NCBI RefSeq assembly: GCF_005930495.1
Contig: NZ_SJEX01000041.1
Span: forward strand, 1-42,969
Length of the DNA: 42,969 nucleotides
Origin: Modestobacter excelsi
Lineage (GTDB): Bacteria > Actinomycetota > Actinomycetes > Mycobacteriales > Geodermatophilaceae
Reading direction: 5' to 3'
The stretch's first letter is position 1, and the number at the start of each line of letters is the position of its first letter. Shown here piece after piece: positions 1 to 7,745 of the stretch. Position numbers and translations under genes: made by a program. Below the pieces are notes generated by a model that was not told where the DNA came from, made no database searches, and saw nothing but the letters and a program-made list of their open reading frames with translations.

Positions 1-49
1 CCCGCGCCCTGCCCGTACGCGCACCCCTCCGCGCAGGAGTCCTTCTCGC

Positions 50-580
50 ATGTCCGCGTCCCTGTCCTCGCACGCCTTCGACGTGGTGCGCGTGCACCCC
101 GACGACCCGCTGGCCGCACCGCTGTTCGCCGACCTCGCCGTCGAGTACGACACCCGCTACGGCGACCTGTTCGGCGGTGCGTCGGAGGAGCTGACCCGCT
201 ACCCGGCCGAGGCGTTCCTGCCCCCGGACGGCGAGTTCCTGCTGCTGGTCGAGGACGACGTCGCGGTCGCCGGCGGCGCCTTCATGCGGCACTCCTCCGG
301 CTCCGCCGAGGTCAAGCGGATGTGGACCGCCTCCTCGCACCGCCGCCGCGGGCTGGCCCGCCGGGTGCTCGCCCTGCTGGAGGAGCGGGCCGCCGCGGCC
401 GGCTACCGCCGGATGCACCTGACCACCGGCCCGCGGCAGCCCGAGGCGCGCGACCTCTACCTCGCCGCCGGCTGGAAGCCGCTGTTCGACCCGGCGGTGC
501 CTCGCCCCACCGACACCGAGACGCTGCGCGCCCTGCCGGTCGACCAGCGCCTCTACGCCTTCGAGAGAGAACTGCCGTGA
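50..580 (+). CDS. GNAT family N-acetyltransferase
   Basis: A 176-residue protein with the single-domain GNAT layout. Residues 98-103 (RRRGLA) fit the acetyl-CoA pyrophosphate-binding motif R/Q-x-x-G-x-G/A, and the following helix (LARRVLALLEERA) and the late strand-helix pair (TTGPRQPEARDLYLAAGW) are typical of motifs A and B. GNAT enzymes move an acetyl group from acetyl-CoA to an amine; the substrate cannot be told from sequence. The ATG at 50 is preceded by CAGGAG at 34-39, a good ribosome site. The stop overlaps a GTG (577) that begins a decayed small gene, so the two were once translationally coupled. Family is sure, substrate unknown. Confidence 0.88.
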   Translation: MSASLSSHAFDVVRVHPDDPLAAPLFADLAVEYDTRYGDLFGGASEELTRYPAEAFLPPDGEFLLLVEDDVAVAGGAFMRHSSGSAEVKRMWTASSHRRRGLARRVLALLEERAAAAGYRRMHLTTGPRQPEARDLYLAAGWKPLFDPAVPRPTDTETLRALPVDQRLYAFERELP

Positions 581-764
581 CCGCGCTCGCGACCCAGCCC
601 TCCCCCACCCCGACGACCCGTACGAGCAGCTGACGGTCGACGCGGTCCAGGCGGGACTGCCGCACGCCTTCGACCACGGCAGCTACGCCGCCACCCTCTT
701 CCGGTAGGGCCTCTCCGACGAGGCCGCCGACGAGCCGGTGGTCAACCCGCAGGTGGCGTCCTGA
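577..764 (+). pseudogene. Remnant of a small gene coupled to the acetyltransferase
   Basis: A GTG at 577 overlaps the acetyltransferase stop (GTGA). It opens a frame that reads MTALATQPSPTP and then stops at 631-633. If one C is restored to the C run at 608-611, the frame continues as DPYEQLTVDAVQAGLPHAFD and on to a TGA at 762-764, broken once more by an in-frame TAG where CGG is followed by TAG (probably an old CAG). The repaired product would be about 62 residues. I do not recognise its family. Two independent lesions argue for true decay rather than one sequencing error. No other gene is visible between 765 and the HNH gene. Confidence 0.5.
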
Positions 765-852
765 CACCGCTCGACCCCGGCTCCCACCTGACCGTGGTGG
801 ACTGTCCACAGGTGGCATCTGCGCTGGTCAGCGCGCCACTGTTCCGGTGTTC

Positions 853-868
853 TCGAACACGTGTTCGA
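853..868. promoter_or_regulatory. LexA (SOS) box overlapping the HNH gene start
   Basis: The 16 bases TCGAACACGTGTTCGA form a perfect palindrome and match the mycobacterial/actinobacterial LexA consensus TCGAAC-N4-GTTCGA at every defined position. The GTG start of the downstream DUF222-HNH gene (861) lies inside the box, so that GTG TTC GAC encodes the first residues M-F-D. LexA bound here would block transcription or initiation; cleavage after DNA damage would release it. SOS boxes are known upstream of some 13E12-family genes in Mycobacterium tuberculosis. Confidence 0.82.
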
Positions 869-2658
869 CGTCGATGCGGTCGCCGGGTGGCCTCGCGATC
901 CGGCCTTCACGGCGGCCGTGGCCCGGATGCTCACCCATCCCTCGGCGGCTCGGTTGCTGGCGGCCGGCGCCCGCGTCCAGGACATGTGCGGCGAACCCGG
1001 CTGGTCGCTGATCGGGGACCACGAGGCCACCCCGACCGACGAGGCGCCGAGTGGCACATCGTCCGTCCCCGGGCCGGACGAGCTCTTCGCGCCGTGGGGT
1101 GCTTCGCTCGAGGCCGGCGGGCTGCTCCTGGACATGCTCCGCGACGAGCAGCGGGCCATCGGGGCCGCTGAGGCCCGGCGGGCTCGCTGGATCGTCGACT
1201 TCTGCCGGTCCCGCCCGTCGTCGAACGACCGGCCCGACACCGAGATCGGTGCCGCCGCCGCAGCCACCCGCGCGGCCCGACCCCCGGTCCTGGCCACCGT
1301 CAGCGAGTGGGCCGTCGACGAGGTGGCCACCGCCCTGTCCGTCACCTCCGCGAGGGCGCAGGCGTGGATGGTCCAGTCGCTGCAGCTGGTCGACCTGCTG
1401 CCCGCCACGCTCGACGCCCTGGCCGCCGGTGAGCTGACCTGGGAGCACGCCACCGCCCTCTGCCAGGTGGTCGCTCCCCTCGACGACGAGCACCGGGCCG
1501 AGGCGGAGGCGCGGGTGCTGGCCCGGCTCGGGCACAAGACCCCCACCCAGCTGCGCACCGCCGCGCACCGGGTGGTGCAGCGACTCGACGGTCAGGCCAT
1601 CGGCCGCCGGGTCCAGACCGCCCTGCGCGAGCGCGGTGTCCAGCTCCACCCCACCGGTGACGGACTGGGCACGCTGTGCCTGACCGACCTGCCGCTGCCC
1701 GTCCTCCGCGCGGTGCAGGACGCCCTGCGGCAGTACGCCGACGCCGCACAGGCACCCGGGGACCAACGCACCCGGCAGCAGCGCATGGCCGACTGCCTCG
1801 TCGACCTGGTGCTGCGGCCCGGCGCCCACGGGCTCGCCCCGGTCCAGGCTCAGCTGACCATCATCGCCACCGTGCGCACCCTGCTCGGCGGCGACGACCC
1901 CGGCGAGATCGCGGGTGAGGTCGTCCCCGCCGGGACCGTCCGCGCCCTCGCCCGCGCGCTCGGCCTGCTGCCCGCTCACGCAGTGGACGCGGTCACGGCG
2001 GTCGACGACCCGTCCGGCACCGCACGTCCCGCCGACGCCGAGCGCACCGGGGACCCGCACGATGCCCAGCCGACCGCCGAGCCGACCGCCGAGCCGACCG
2101 AGGCAGCCCACGCCGCGAGGGCCGTGGCCGCCGGACTCACCGGCCTGCTCGACGCCCGCACGCTCAGCGGCACCGCACTCGCCCACCGGCCGCACATCGC
2201 CGTGGTCGACGAGCTCACCGGCCAGCTGCTCGCGTTGACCGATGCCGCCGGACTCCGCGCCGGCCAGGCACTCGGGCTGCCCTCACCGACCCACCGCTAC
2301 GCACCCACCGACGCCCTGCGCCGCCACGTCCAGCTCCGCGACCGCCGCTGCCGGTTCCCCGGCTGCCGTCGCCCCGGGCGGGGCTGCGACCAGCACCACC
2401 TCACCCGCTGGCCGCTCGGCGACACCTCGGCCGAGAACCTCTGCTGCCTGTGCCGCCACCATCACCGGCTCGTCCACCAGGCACCCGGCTGGCAGCTGCA
2501 CGCCCTGGCCGACGGCGCCCTGCGCTTCACCACCCCGACCGGCCAGGTGCTCGTCACCCACCCCGGAGGTCTCGCCGACGACGACCCAATGCCCGGACGC
2601 AGCGACGGGCCGCCACCCCGGGGTGGATCCCCCGGCCGACGACCCGCCACCGTTCTGA
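861..2658 (+). CDS. DUF222 / 13E12-repeat HNH endonuclease-like protein, frameshifted near its C terminus
   Basis: About 598 residues if repaired. The first two thirds is the helical DUF222 (13E12) region. An Ala/Pro/Thr/Glu linker around 1990-2110 includes a short PTAE repeat. A C-terminal HNH-type zinc domain follows (codons near 2340-2480: CRFPGC, DQHH, CCLCRHHH). HNH domains cut DNA; the role of this family is unsettled. The GTG at 861 sits inside a LexA box and has no visible Shine-Dalgarno, which fits leaderless SOS-controlled expression. The frame stays open past the expected end, but one extra G in the run at 2620-2623 would explain this. Skipping it gives VDPPADDPPPF and a stop at 2656-2658, matching the DPPPF end of the second HNH gene here. 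Unrepaired, the frame runs on to 4133. Confidence 0.8.
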
Positions 2659-2669
2659 TGACGGCTCGC

Positions 2670-3470
2670 TCAGCCGACCGGCTTCTTCTCCCCCGCCTCG
2701 ACGGCGATCGGCAGGTGGTTCCCCTCCGGCGGCAGCGGGCAGGTCGCGAACTCCGTGTAGGCGCAGGGCAGGTTGGTGGCCCGGTTGAAGTCCAGGACCA
2801 CGGTGCCTTCGGCGTCCGGCGGGTCGACCTTCAGCGACCGGTTGGCCGCGTAGGTGGTGACGCCCGAGGTCTCGTCGGTGAACAGCACGAACAGGCTGCC
2901 CGCGGTCGCACCGTTGAAGGCGGTCAGCGACAGCGACTGCCCGTCGAGCTCGAACTCGATCCGTCCCGGGGCGTCGTACACGTGCTGCAGCCCCTCGACG
3001 ACCGCGCCGACGGTGGTCGGCCGCGGCTCGTCGAACGGCAGGTAGCGCCCGGTCACCGTCCAGCGCGGGTCCGCCGGGTAGGCCGGCGTCCCCAGGTGGC
3101 CCTGCAGCACCGGGTTGTCCGGGTGCCGCGGCCGGACGACGTCCGAGCCCCCGCGCCGCGCGACCTCGATCACCGCCTCGCCGGAGCCCACGGTCACCCC
3201 GCCGCGCTCCGGGATGACGCCGAAGGCGTGCTCACCGCGCACCGGCGCCCCGTCGACGACGAGCTCCTCACCGTCGGCGAGCCGGACCACCGGGCCGCCG
3301 TCGCCGGTCCACCACTCCCCCGGCGCGTCCGGGAACCGCTGGGGCTCCCCGGTCAGCCAGTGCAGCCCGGTGATCGCCAGGAACCCGTGCGGGTCGGCGC
3401 GCACCCGCTCGTGCTCGGCGTGCCACCGCTCCCACTGCTGCGCGAACGTGTCGGTCTCGACGACGGTCAT
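2670..3470 (-). CDS. DUF1684 domain-containing protein
   Basis: A 266-residue protein of the DUF1684 family. The diagnostic C-terminal block is clear: DFNRATNLPCAYTEFATC, then PLPPEGNHLPIAVEAGEK. The N-terminal WHAEHERVRADPHGFLAITG block is also typical. No signal peptide or membrane segment is seen, so it is probably cytoplasmic. The biochemical role of the family is not established. The ATG at 3470 lies only 2 nt after the stop of a carbonic anhydrase remnant (3473), which suggests that the two genes once formed an operon and that this gene may have lost its original promoter. The 3' end faces the HNH gene with about 11 nt between them. Confidence 0.85.
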   Translation of the reverse strand: MTVVETDTFAQQWERWHAEHERVRADPHGFLAITGLHWLTGEPQRFPDAPGEWWTGDGGPVVRLADGEELVVDGAPVRGEHAFGVIPERGGVTVGSGEAVIEVARRGGSDVVRPRHPDNPVLQGHLGTPAYPADPRWTVTGRYLPFDEPRPTTVGAVVEGLQHVYDAPGRIEFELDGQSLSLTAFNGATAGSLFVLFTDETSGVTTYAANRSLKVDPPDAEGTVVLDFNRATNLPCAYTEFATCPLPPEGNHLPIAVEAGEKKPVG

Positions 3471-3472
3471 GG

Positions 3473-3571
3473 TCAGGCCACCTCTCTGAGCCGGCCGGTG
3501 GCGACGTCGACGACGAAGCCCCGGACGCTGTCCTCGTTCGGGATGTACGGGCTCCCCAGGATGCGCCTGCG
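3473..3571 (-). pseudogene. 3' remnant of a beta-class carbonic anhydrase gene
   Basis: The last 32 codons before the stop at 3473 read RRRILGSPYIPNEDSVRG, then FVVDVATGRLREVA. This matches the C-terminal end of actinobacterial beta carbonic anhydrases (pattern SPFIP-x-x-D-x-VRGFVYDV-x-TG-x-L). Upstream of about 3571 the similarity stops abruptly and the sequence becomes the 5' region of the FMN reductase gene on the other strand. The zinc-binding Cys/His/Cys core is absent, so no enzyme can be made. The cause is probably a deletion or rearrangement with a breakpoint near 3571. Family call is by remembered pattern, not by search. Confidence 0.68.
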
Positions 3572-3623
3572 GGCAGACGACGCGTCTGCCGTCGAACTGC
3601 ATCGACATGGTGGGATCCGCGGC

Positions 3624-4133
3624 GTGAGCACCATCGCCGTCGTCGGCAACCCCAAGCCCCGCTCGCGCACCCGGTCGGCCGCCGAGCTCGTCGTGGAGCG
3701 GCTGACCGGCGCCCCGCCGGACCGGGTCGTCGACGTCATCGACCTCGGCGCCGGTCTGCTGGGCTGGGGCGACCCGGACGTCGCCGACGCGGTGACCGCG
3801 CTGCGGGAGGCCGAGGTCGCCGTCGTCGCCAGCCCGACCTACAAGGCGACCTACACCGGGCTGCTCAAGTTGTTCCTCGACCAGGTCGGCACCGGTGACC
3901 TCGCCGGGGTGGTCGCCGTCCCGTTGATGCTCGGTGGCGGCCCGGGGCACGCGCTGGCGCCGGACCTGCTGCTCAAGCCGGTGCTGGTCGAGCTCGGCGC
4001 CACCACCCCGACGAAGGGCCTGTACCTCATCGACAAGGCGTGGGACTCCCCCGGCCCGCTGGACGAGTGGCTCAGAGCGGCCGGGCCGCAGGTCGCCGCC
4101 GCCCGCACCGCCGGGCGCCCGACCCTAGGCTGA
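3624..4133 (+). CDS. NADPH-dependent FMN reductase family protein
   Basis: A 169-residue flavodoxin-fold protein. The N-terminal strand and phosphate loop (IAVVGNPKPRSRT) bind the FMN phosphate, and the SPTYKATYTGLLKLFLDQ block is the family signature near the flavin ring. These enzymes reduce FMN or quinones with NAD(P)H. The GTG at 3624 was chosen because the homology begins immediately after it. The frame itself is open far upstream, but that upstream part is the read-through of the frameshifted HNH gene plus antisense of DUF1684. A quinol-monooxygenase-like gene follows 4 nt later, so both may act on quinones or reduced flavin. Confidence 0.85.
   Translation: MSTIAVVGNPKPRSRTRSAAELVVERLTGAPPDRVVDVIDLGAGLLGWGDPDVADAVTALREAEVAVVASPTYKATYTGLLKLFLDQVGTGDLAGVVAVPLMLGGGPGHALAPDLLLKPVLVELGATTPTKGLYLIDKAWDSPGPLDEWLRAAGPQVAAARTAGRPTLG
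4126..4131 (+). promoter_or_regulatory. Putative -10 element (TAGGCT) for a leaderless start
   Basis: TAGGCT lies 6 nt before the GTG of the next gene, the distance at which transcription would begin on the start codon itself. It overlaps the stop codon of the reductase gene. No Shine-Dalgarno lies between. The same arrangement recurs at several other starts in this window. Confidence 0.5.
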
Positions 4134-4137
4134 GCCG

Positions 4138-4467
4138 GTGATCCTCATCGTCGTGAAGTGGCCCGTCCGTCCCGAGTTCGACGACCGGTGGCCGGAGCTG
4201 GTCCGCGAGTTCACCGAGGCCGTCCGGACCGAGCCGGGCAACGTCTTCTTCGAGTGGTCCCGCAGCGTCGAGGAGCCGCACACCTGGGTCCTCGTCGAGG
4301 GCTTCCGGGACGCCGAGGCCGGCTCCGTGCACACCGCCTCCGACCACTTCACCAAGGCGATCGGCGAGATGCCGGACTGGGTCTCGGCGACCCCGTCGAT
4401 CATGTACGTCGACTCCCCCGACCTCTCCGGCTGGGGCCCGATGGGCGAGGTCCAGCCCCGCGGCTGA
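4138..4467 (+). CDS. Antibiotic biosynthesis monooxygenase (ABM) domain protein, quinol-monooxygenase-like
   Basis: A 109-residue protein with the dimeric ferredoxin-like ABM fold. Visible family features are the N-terminal ILIVVKWPVRPEF strand, the helix with PELVREFTEAVRTEPGN, and FFEWSRSVEEPHTWVLVEGF, followed by HTASDHFTKA with its conserved His. Relatives such as YgiN oxidise quinols; others act on aromatic polyketides or haem. The GTG at 4138 starts 4 nt after the reductase stop and has its own -10-like box. Pairing with an FMN/quinone reductase suggests a quinone-related redox role, but this is inference. Confidence 0.82.
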   Translation: MILIVVKWPVRPEFDDRWPELVREFTEAVRTEPGNVFFEWSRSVEEPHTWVLVEGFRDAEAGSVHTASDHFTKAIGEMPDWVSATPSIMYVDSPDLSGWGPMGEVQPRG

Positions 4468-4476
4468 CCGCTCGGC

Positions 4477-6273
4477 TCAGCGGCGGTCCAGGACGGCGCC
4501 GAGGACGTCGGCCAACCAGGTCCGGGCCTCCGCCGCCGAGGCCGGGGCGCCGGCGTGCCGGCCTGCGACGTAGAGGTCCGGGCGCACCAGGAGCACCCCG
4601 GCGTCACCGATCTCCCGCAGCTCGGCCCAGCTGCCGTAGGGGTCCTCGATCGGTTCGCCTGGCCCGATCGAGACCGGCGTGATCGTCAGTCCCCACGTCG
4701 ACGCGAGCTCGGCGGCCGCCGCCAGCCAGGCCGCACCACCGATCCCGGTGACCACGGTGAAGGAGCCGCGGCCGGCCAGGTCCAGGGTGGACACCCGGTG
4801 CCCGGCCCGGGTCACCCAGGTGTGCGGCAGCTTGGCACCGGGCCAGGTCGTCGGCTGGGCGTACAGCGTCGGGTCGCGGCGGTACTCCGGCATCGGGGTG
4901 CCGTCGGGCACCACCGCCGAGGACGCGTACCGCTGGTTGTGCTCGACGCCGTGCGCGGCGAACTCGTGCGCCTTGTAGGCGATGGCCTCGCGCAGTGCGG
5001 CGCGCACCGCCTCCCCCTCGGGCCCCGGGGCCTTGCGCAGCGCCAGCGCCGCCTCGAGCTTGTCGACGTCGGTCGTGTCGGAGAGGTCCAGTGCGGTGAG
5101 GATCCGGCCGGTGTCGGCGATGCTCTGGTTGGCCCGCTCCACGATCTGCCGGGCGATCGGCGCCCGCTCGGCGTCGTAGCTGTCCAGCAGCGCCGGACCG
5201 GCAGTGCCGGCGACGACGTGCGCCAGCTTCCACGCCAGGTTGTAGGCGTCCTGGATCGACGTGTTCGAGCCCAGCCCGTTGGTCGGCGGGTGCCGGTGCA
5301 CCGCATCGCCGGCGCAGAACACCCGACCGCGGGCGATCGTGGTGGCGAAGTGGTGGTTCACCGTCCACGGCGAGGCCGACCGCACCCGCATCTCGAAGTC
5401 CTCGGTGCCGACCAGGGCCACGGCCAGCTCGCGGACCACCTCGTCGGTGAACGTCGGCGGGCCGGCAGCCACCTCGTAGCCCCACATGAGCATCCACTCG
5501 GTCCAGGGCTTGATCATCCGCAGCACGCCCAGGCCGACGCCCTCCCGCTCGGCACCCGGCTGGAGCATCCAGTAGAGGACCGACGGGCGGTGGGCCACCA
5601 GGTGGGTCAGATCGGCCTCGAAGACGATGCTCATCGCCCCGGCCACCGCGCCGGGGCCCTCGAACGGCAGGTCCAGGTCGGCGGCGACCGCGCTCCGCGC
5701 ACCGTCGGCGCCGATCAGGTACCGGGAGCGGATCGTGTGCTCCGCACCGGTCAGCCGGTCGCGGACGCTGGTGGTGACCCCTTCGTCGTCCTGCACGTGG
5801 CTCAGGTACTCGGTGTCGAACCGGATCCGGGCACCGCGCTCCTGGGCGGCCTGCACCATGACCGGCTCGGTGATGGTCTGCGGGGCGTCGAGCATCGTGC
5901 ACGGGCTCTGCAGCTCGTAGTCGGCGTGCCGCACGGTGTCGGTGCCCCAGGAGGGGATCCGGCCCAGCTCCTCACCGGCAAGGCTGGTGCAGAACGTGGT
6001 GTTGCCCATCGACTCCCAGGGCGTGGCCAGCGCCATCAGCGTCTCCTCCACGCCCATGTCGCGCAGCGCCTCCATCGTGCGCTGGTTGGTGATGTGCGCC
6101 CGAGGGGTGTCGGAGAGCCGTCCGTACTTCGTGATCAGCAGGGTGCGGGTGCCGTACGTGGCGAGGAACAGCGCTGCGGACGCACCGGCCGGACCGGAGC
6201 CGACCACCAGGACGTCGGTGTCCAAGGTCGCGGAGGAGGCAGGAGGGGAGGCGGGGAGCTCGGCTGCGCTCAT
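4477..6273 (-). CDS. FAD-dependent aromatic-ring monooxygenase (TfdB/PheA-like)
   Basis: A 598-residue class A flavoprotein monooxygenase. It shows the N-terminal Rossmann fingerprint (DVLVVGSGPAGASAALFLA), the DG motif (LIGADGARS), and the GD motif (VFCAGDAVHRHPPTNGLG) followed by NTSIQDAYNLAWKLA. The C-terminal thioredoxin-like dimerisation domain is also present. Family members hydroxylate phenols or related aromatics using NAD(P)H and O2; 2,4-dichlorophenol 6-monooxygenase is the closest type I recall. The ATG at 6273 was chosen because upstream sequence lacks homology. No ring-cleavage genes are adjacent, so the substrate is open. It converges with the ABM gene, 9 nt between stops. Confidence 0.88.
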   Translation of the reverse strand: MSAAELPASPPASSATLDTDVLVVGSGPAGASAALFLATYGTRTLLITKYGRLSDTPRAHITNQRTMEALRDMGVEETLMALATPWESMGNTTFCTSLAGEELGRIPSWGTDTVRHADYELQSPCTMLDAPQTITEPVMVQAAQERGARIRFDTEYLSHVQDDEGVTTSVRDRLTGAEHTIRSRYLIGADGARSAVAADLDLPFEGPGAVAGAMSIVFEADLTHLVAHRPSVLYWMLQPGAEREGVGLGVLRMIKPWTEWMLMWGYEVAAGPPTFTDEVVRELAVALVGTEDFEMRVRSASPWTVNHHFATTIARGRVFCAGDAVHRHPPTNGLGSNTSIQDAYNLAWKLAHVVAGTAGPALLDSYDAERAPIARQIVERANQSIADTGRILTALDLSDTTDVDKLEAALALRKAPGPEGEAVRAALREAIAYKAHEFAAHGVEHNQRYASSAVVPDGTPMPEYRRDPTLYAQPTTWPGAKLPHTWVTRAGHRVSTLDLAGRGSFTVVTGIGGAAWLAAAAELASTWGLTITPVSIGPGEPIEDPYGSWAELREIGDAGVLLVRPDLYVAGRHAGAPASAAEARTWLADVLGAVLDRR

Positions 6274-6320
6274 GGGGTCCTCGTCGTGGGCCGTGCGCAG
6301 GTCCGCACCGCGGGCGCCCA

Positions 6321-6350
6321 GGAGTACCCGCGCGGGCACAGCTGTGTCAA
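6321..6350 (-). promoter_or_regulatory. Putative promoter of the FAD monooxygenase gene
   Basis: On the minus strand a perfect TTGACA (6350-6345) is followed after 18 nt by TACTCC (6326-6321), placed about 50 nt before the ATG at 6273. An imperfect TGTGAC...GACACA dyad surrounds the -35 box and could be a regulator site. The region 6274-6408 is the divergent control region for this gene and pdxY. Confidence 0.42.
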
Positions 6351-6408
6351 CCGTCACACCCGGGGACTCGTCGGACGGCGCCGTCGGACGGTGTGGAACG
6401 GTTCCGCC

Positions 6409-7266
6409 ATGGTGAACGTCCTCTCCATCCAGTCGCACGTGGCCTACGGGCACGCCGGCAACGCCTCGGCGGTCTTCCCGCTGCAGCGGCTGGGGGTCGA
6501 GGTCTGGCCGGTGCACACCGTGCAGTTCTCCAACCACACCGGCTACGGCGCGTGGACCGGCCGGGTCTTCGACGGGCAGGCCGTCGAGGAGGTCGTGCAG
6601 GGCATCGAGGACCGCGGCGTGCTGGGCAGCTGTGACGCCGTCCTGTCCGGGTACCTGGGCTCGGCCGACATCGGGCACGCCGTCCTCGGCTCGGTGGGCA
6701 AGGTGCGCGCGGCCAACCCGGCCGCGGTGTGGTGCTGCGACCCGGTGATCGGCGACGTCGGGCGGGGGGTGTTCGTCCGACCCGGCATCCCGGAGTTCCT
6801 CCGCGAGGTCGCCGTCCCCGCCGCGGACATCGTGACGCCGAACCACTTCGAGCTCGACCTGCTGTCCCAGCACGAGACCCGCTCGCTCGCCGCGGTGGAG
6901 GACGCCGTCGCCGCGGTCCAGGCGCTGGGCCCGCGGGTGGTGCTCACCACCTCGCTGGTCACCGAGGACACCCCCGACGACGCCGTCGACCTGCTCGCGT
7001 CCGAGGGCGGCCGGCACTTCCGGGTGCGCACCCCGCGGCTGGACGTGTCGGTCAACGGCGCCGGCGACGCGATCGCCGCGCTGTTCCTGGCGCACTGGCT
7101 GGCCACCCGCTCCGCCGGCGAGGCGCTCGGCCGGGCCGCCGCGTCGGTCTTCGGGCTGCTGCGGCTGACCGCGGAGGCGTCGTCCCGCGAGATCCTGCTG
7201 GTCGCCGCGCAGGACGAGTACGTCACCCCCACCCGCACCTTCGACGTCACCGAGGTCCGACCATGA
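6409..7266 (+). CDS. pdxY: Pyridoxal/pyridoxamine kinase (PdxY type)
   Basis: A 285-residue ribokinase-superfamily kinase. The start VNVLSIQSHVAYGHAGNASA is the hallmark of PdxK/PdxY, where the Ser-His pair contacts pyridoxal. GYLGSADIG, CDPVIGD and DIVTPNHFEL are also family blocks, and VNGAGDAIAALFLA is the anion-hole motif with the catalytic Asp. It phosphorylates pyridoxal in vitamin B6 salvage. Two more genes follow with ATGA overlaps (7263 and 7742), so the three are translationally coupled. The divergent neighbour is the FAD monooxygenase. Confidence 0.93.
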   Translation: MVNVLSIQSHVAYGHAGNASAVFPLQRLGVEVWPVHTVQFSNHTGYGAWTGRVFDGQAVEEVVQGIEDRGVLGSCDAVLSGYLGSADIGHAVLGSVGKVRAANPAAVWCCDPVIGDVGRGVFVRPGIPEFLREVAVPAADIVTPNHFELDLLSQHETRSLAAVEDAVAAVQALGPRVVLTTSLVTEDTPDDAVDLLASEGGRHFRVRTPRLDVSVNGAGDAIAALFLAHWLATRSAGEALGRAAASVFGLLRLTAEASSREILLVAAQDEYVTPTRTFDVTEVRP

Positions 7267-7745
7267 CCGACTTCCCGGCTCTCGCCGAGCTCGCCGCCGA
7301 GGAGGCGGAGCTGCAGCTGACCAGGTTCACCAACGACGACGCCTGGGCCCTCGGCTCCGCCCTGGTCGCCCGCGGGCAGGCCGAGCAGCTGCCCATCGCG
7401 ATCGAGGTGTCCCGGCACTCCCACCAGCTCTTCCACGCCGCGCTGACCGGGGCGACGCCGGACAACGACCAGTGGATCGCCCGCAAGGCCCGCACGGTGC
7501 ACCGGTTCGGGCACAGCTCGCTGGCCGTGGGCCAGCGCTTCCGCGAGATGGGGACGACGTTCGAGGACGGGTCCGGGCTCGACCCGGAGCTGTACGCGGC
7601 GCACGGTGGCGGCTTCCCGCTGCTGGTCCGCGACGTCGGCCCGGTCGGTGTCGTCGTGGTGTCCGGGCTGCCGCAGGTGGAGGACCACCGGATGGTCGTC
7701 GCCGCCCTCCGCGAGCTCATCGCCGCTCCCCCCGGCCGGCGATGA
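7263..7745 (+). CDS. UPF0303 / haem-degrading-domain family protein
   Basis: A 160-residue protein of the UPF0303 group within the DUF336 (Haem_degrading) superfamily. Typical blocks are LPIAIEVSRHSHQLFHAAL, RKARTVHRFGHSS and a C-terminal Gly-rich GGGFPLLVRDVGPVGVVVVSGL. Despite the domain name, the function of the UPF0303 branch is not established. The ATG overlaps the pdxY stop and the stop overlaps the next ATG, so it sits in the middle of a three-gene coupled operon. This suggests a shared cofactor or redox theme, which remains inference. Confidence 0.85.
   Translation: MTDFPALAELAAEEAELQLTRFTNDDAWALGSALVARGQAEQLPIAIEVSRHSHQLFHAALTGATPDNDQWIARKARTVHRFGHSSLAVGQRFREMGTTFEDGSGLDPELYAAHGGGFPLLVRDVGPVGVVVVSGLPQVEDHRMVVAALRELIAAPPGRR

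Noticed and set aside
861..4133. A single 1090-codon plus-strand protein joining HNH and FMN reductase domains
   Set aside because: The middle 300 codons are the antisense of a clear DUF1684 gene, and the HNH end is explained by one extra G at 2620-2623.
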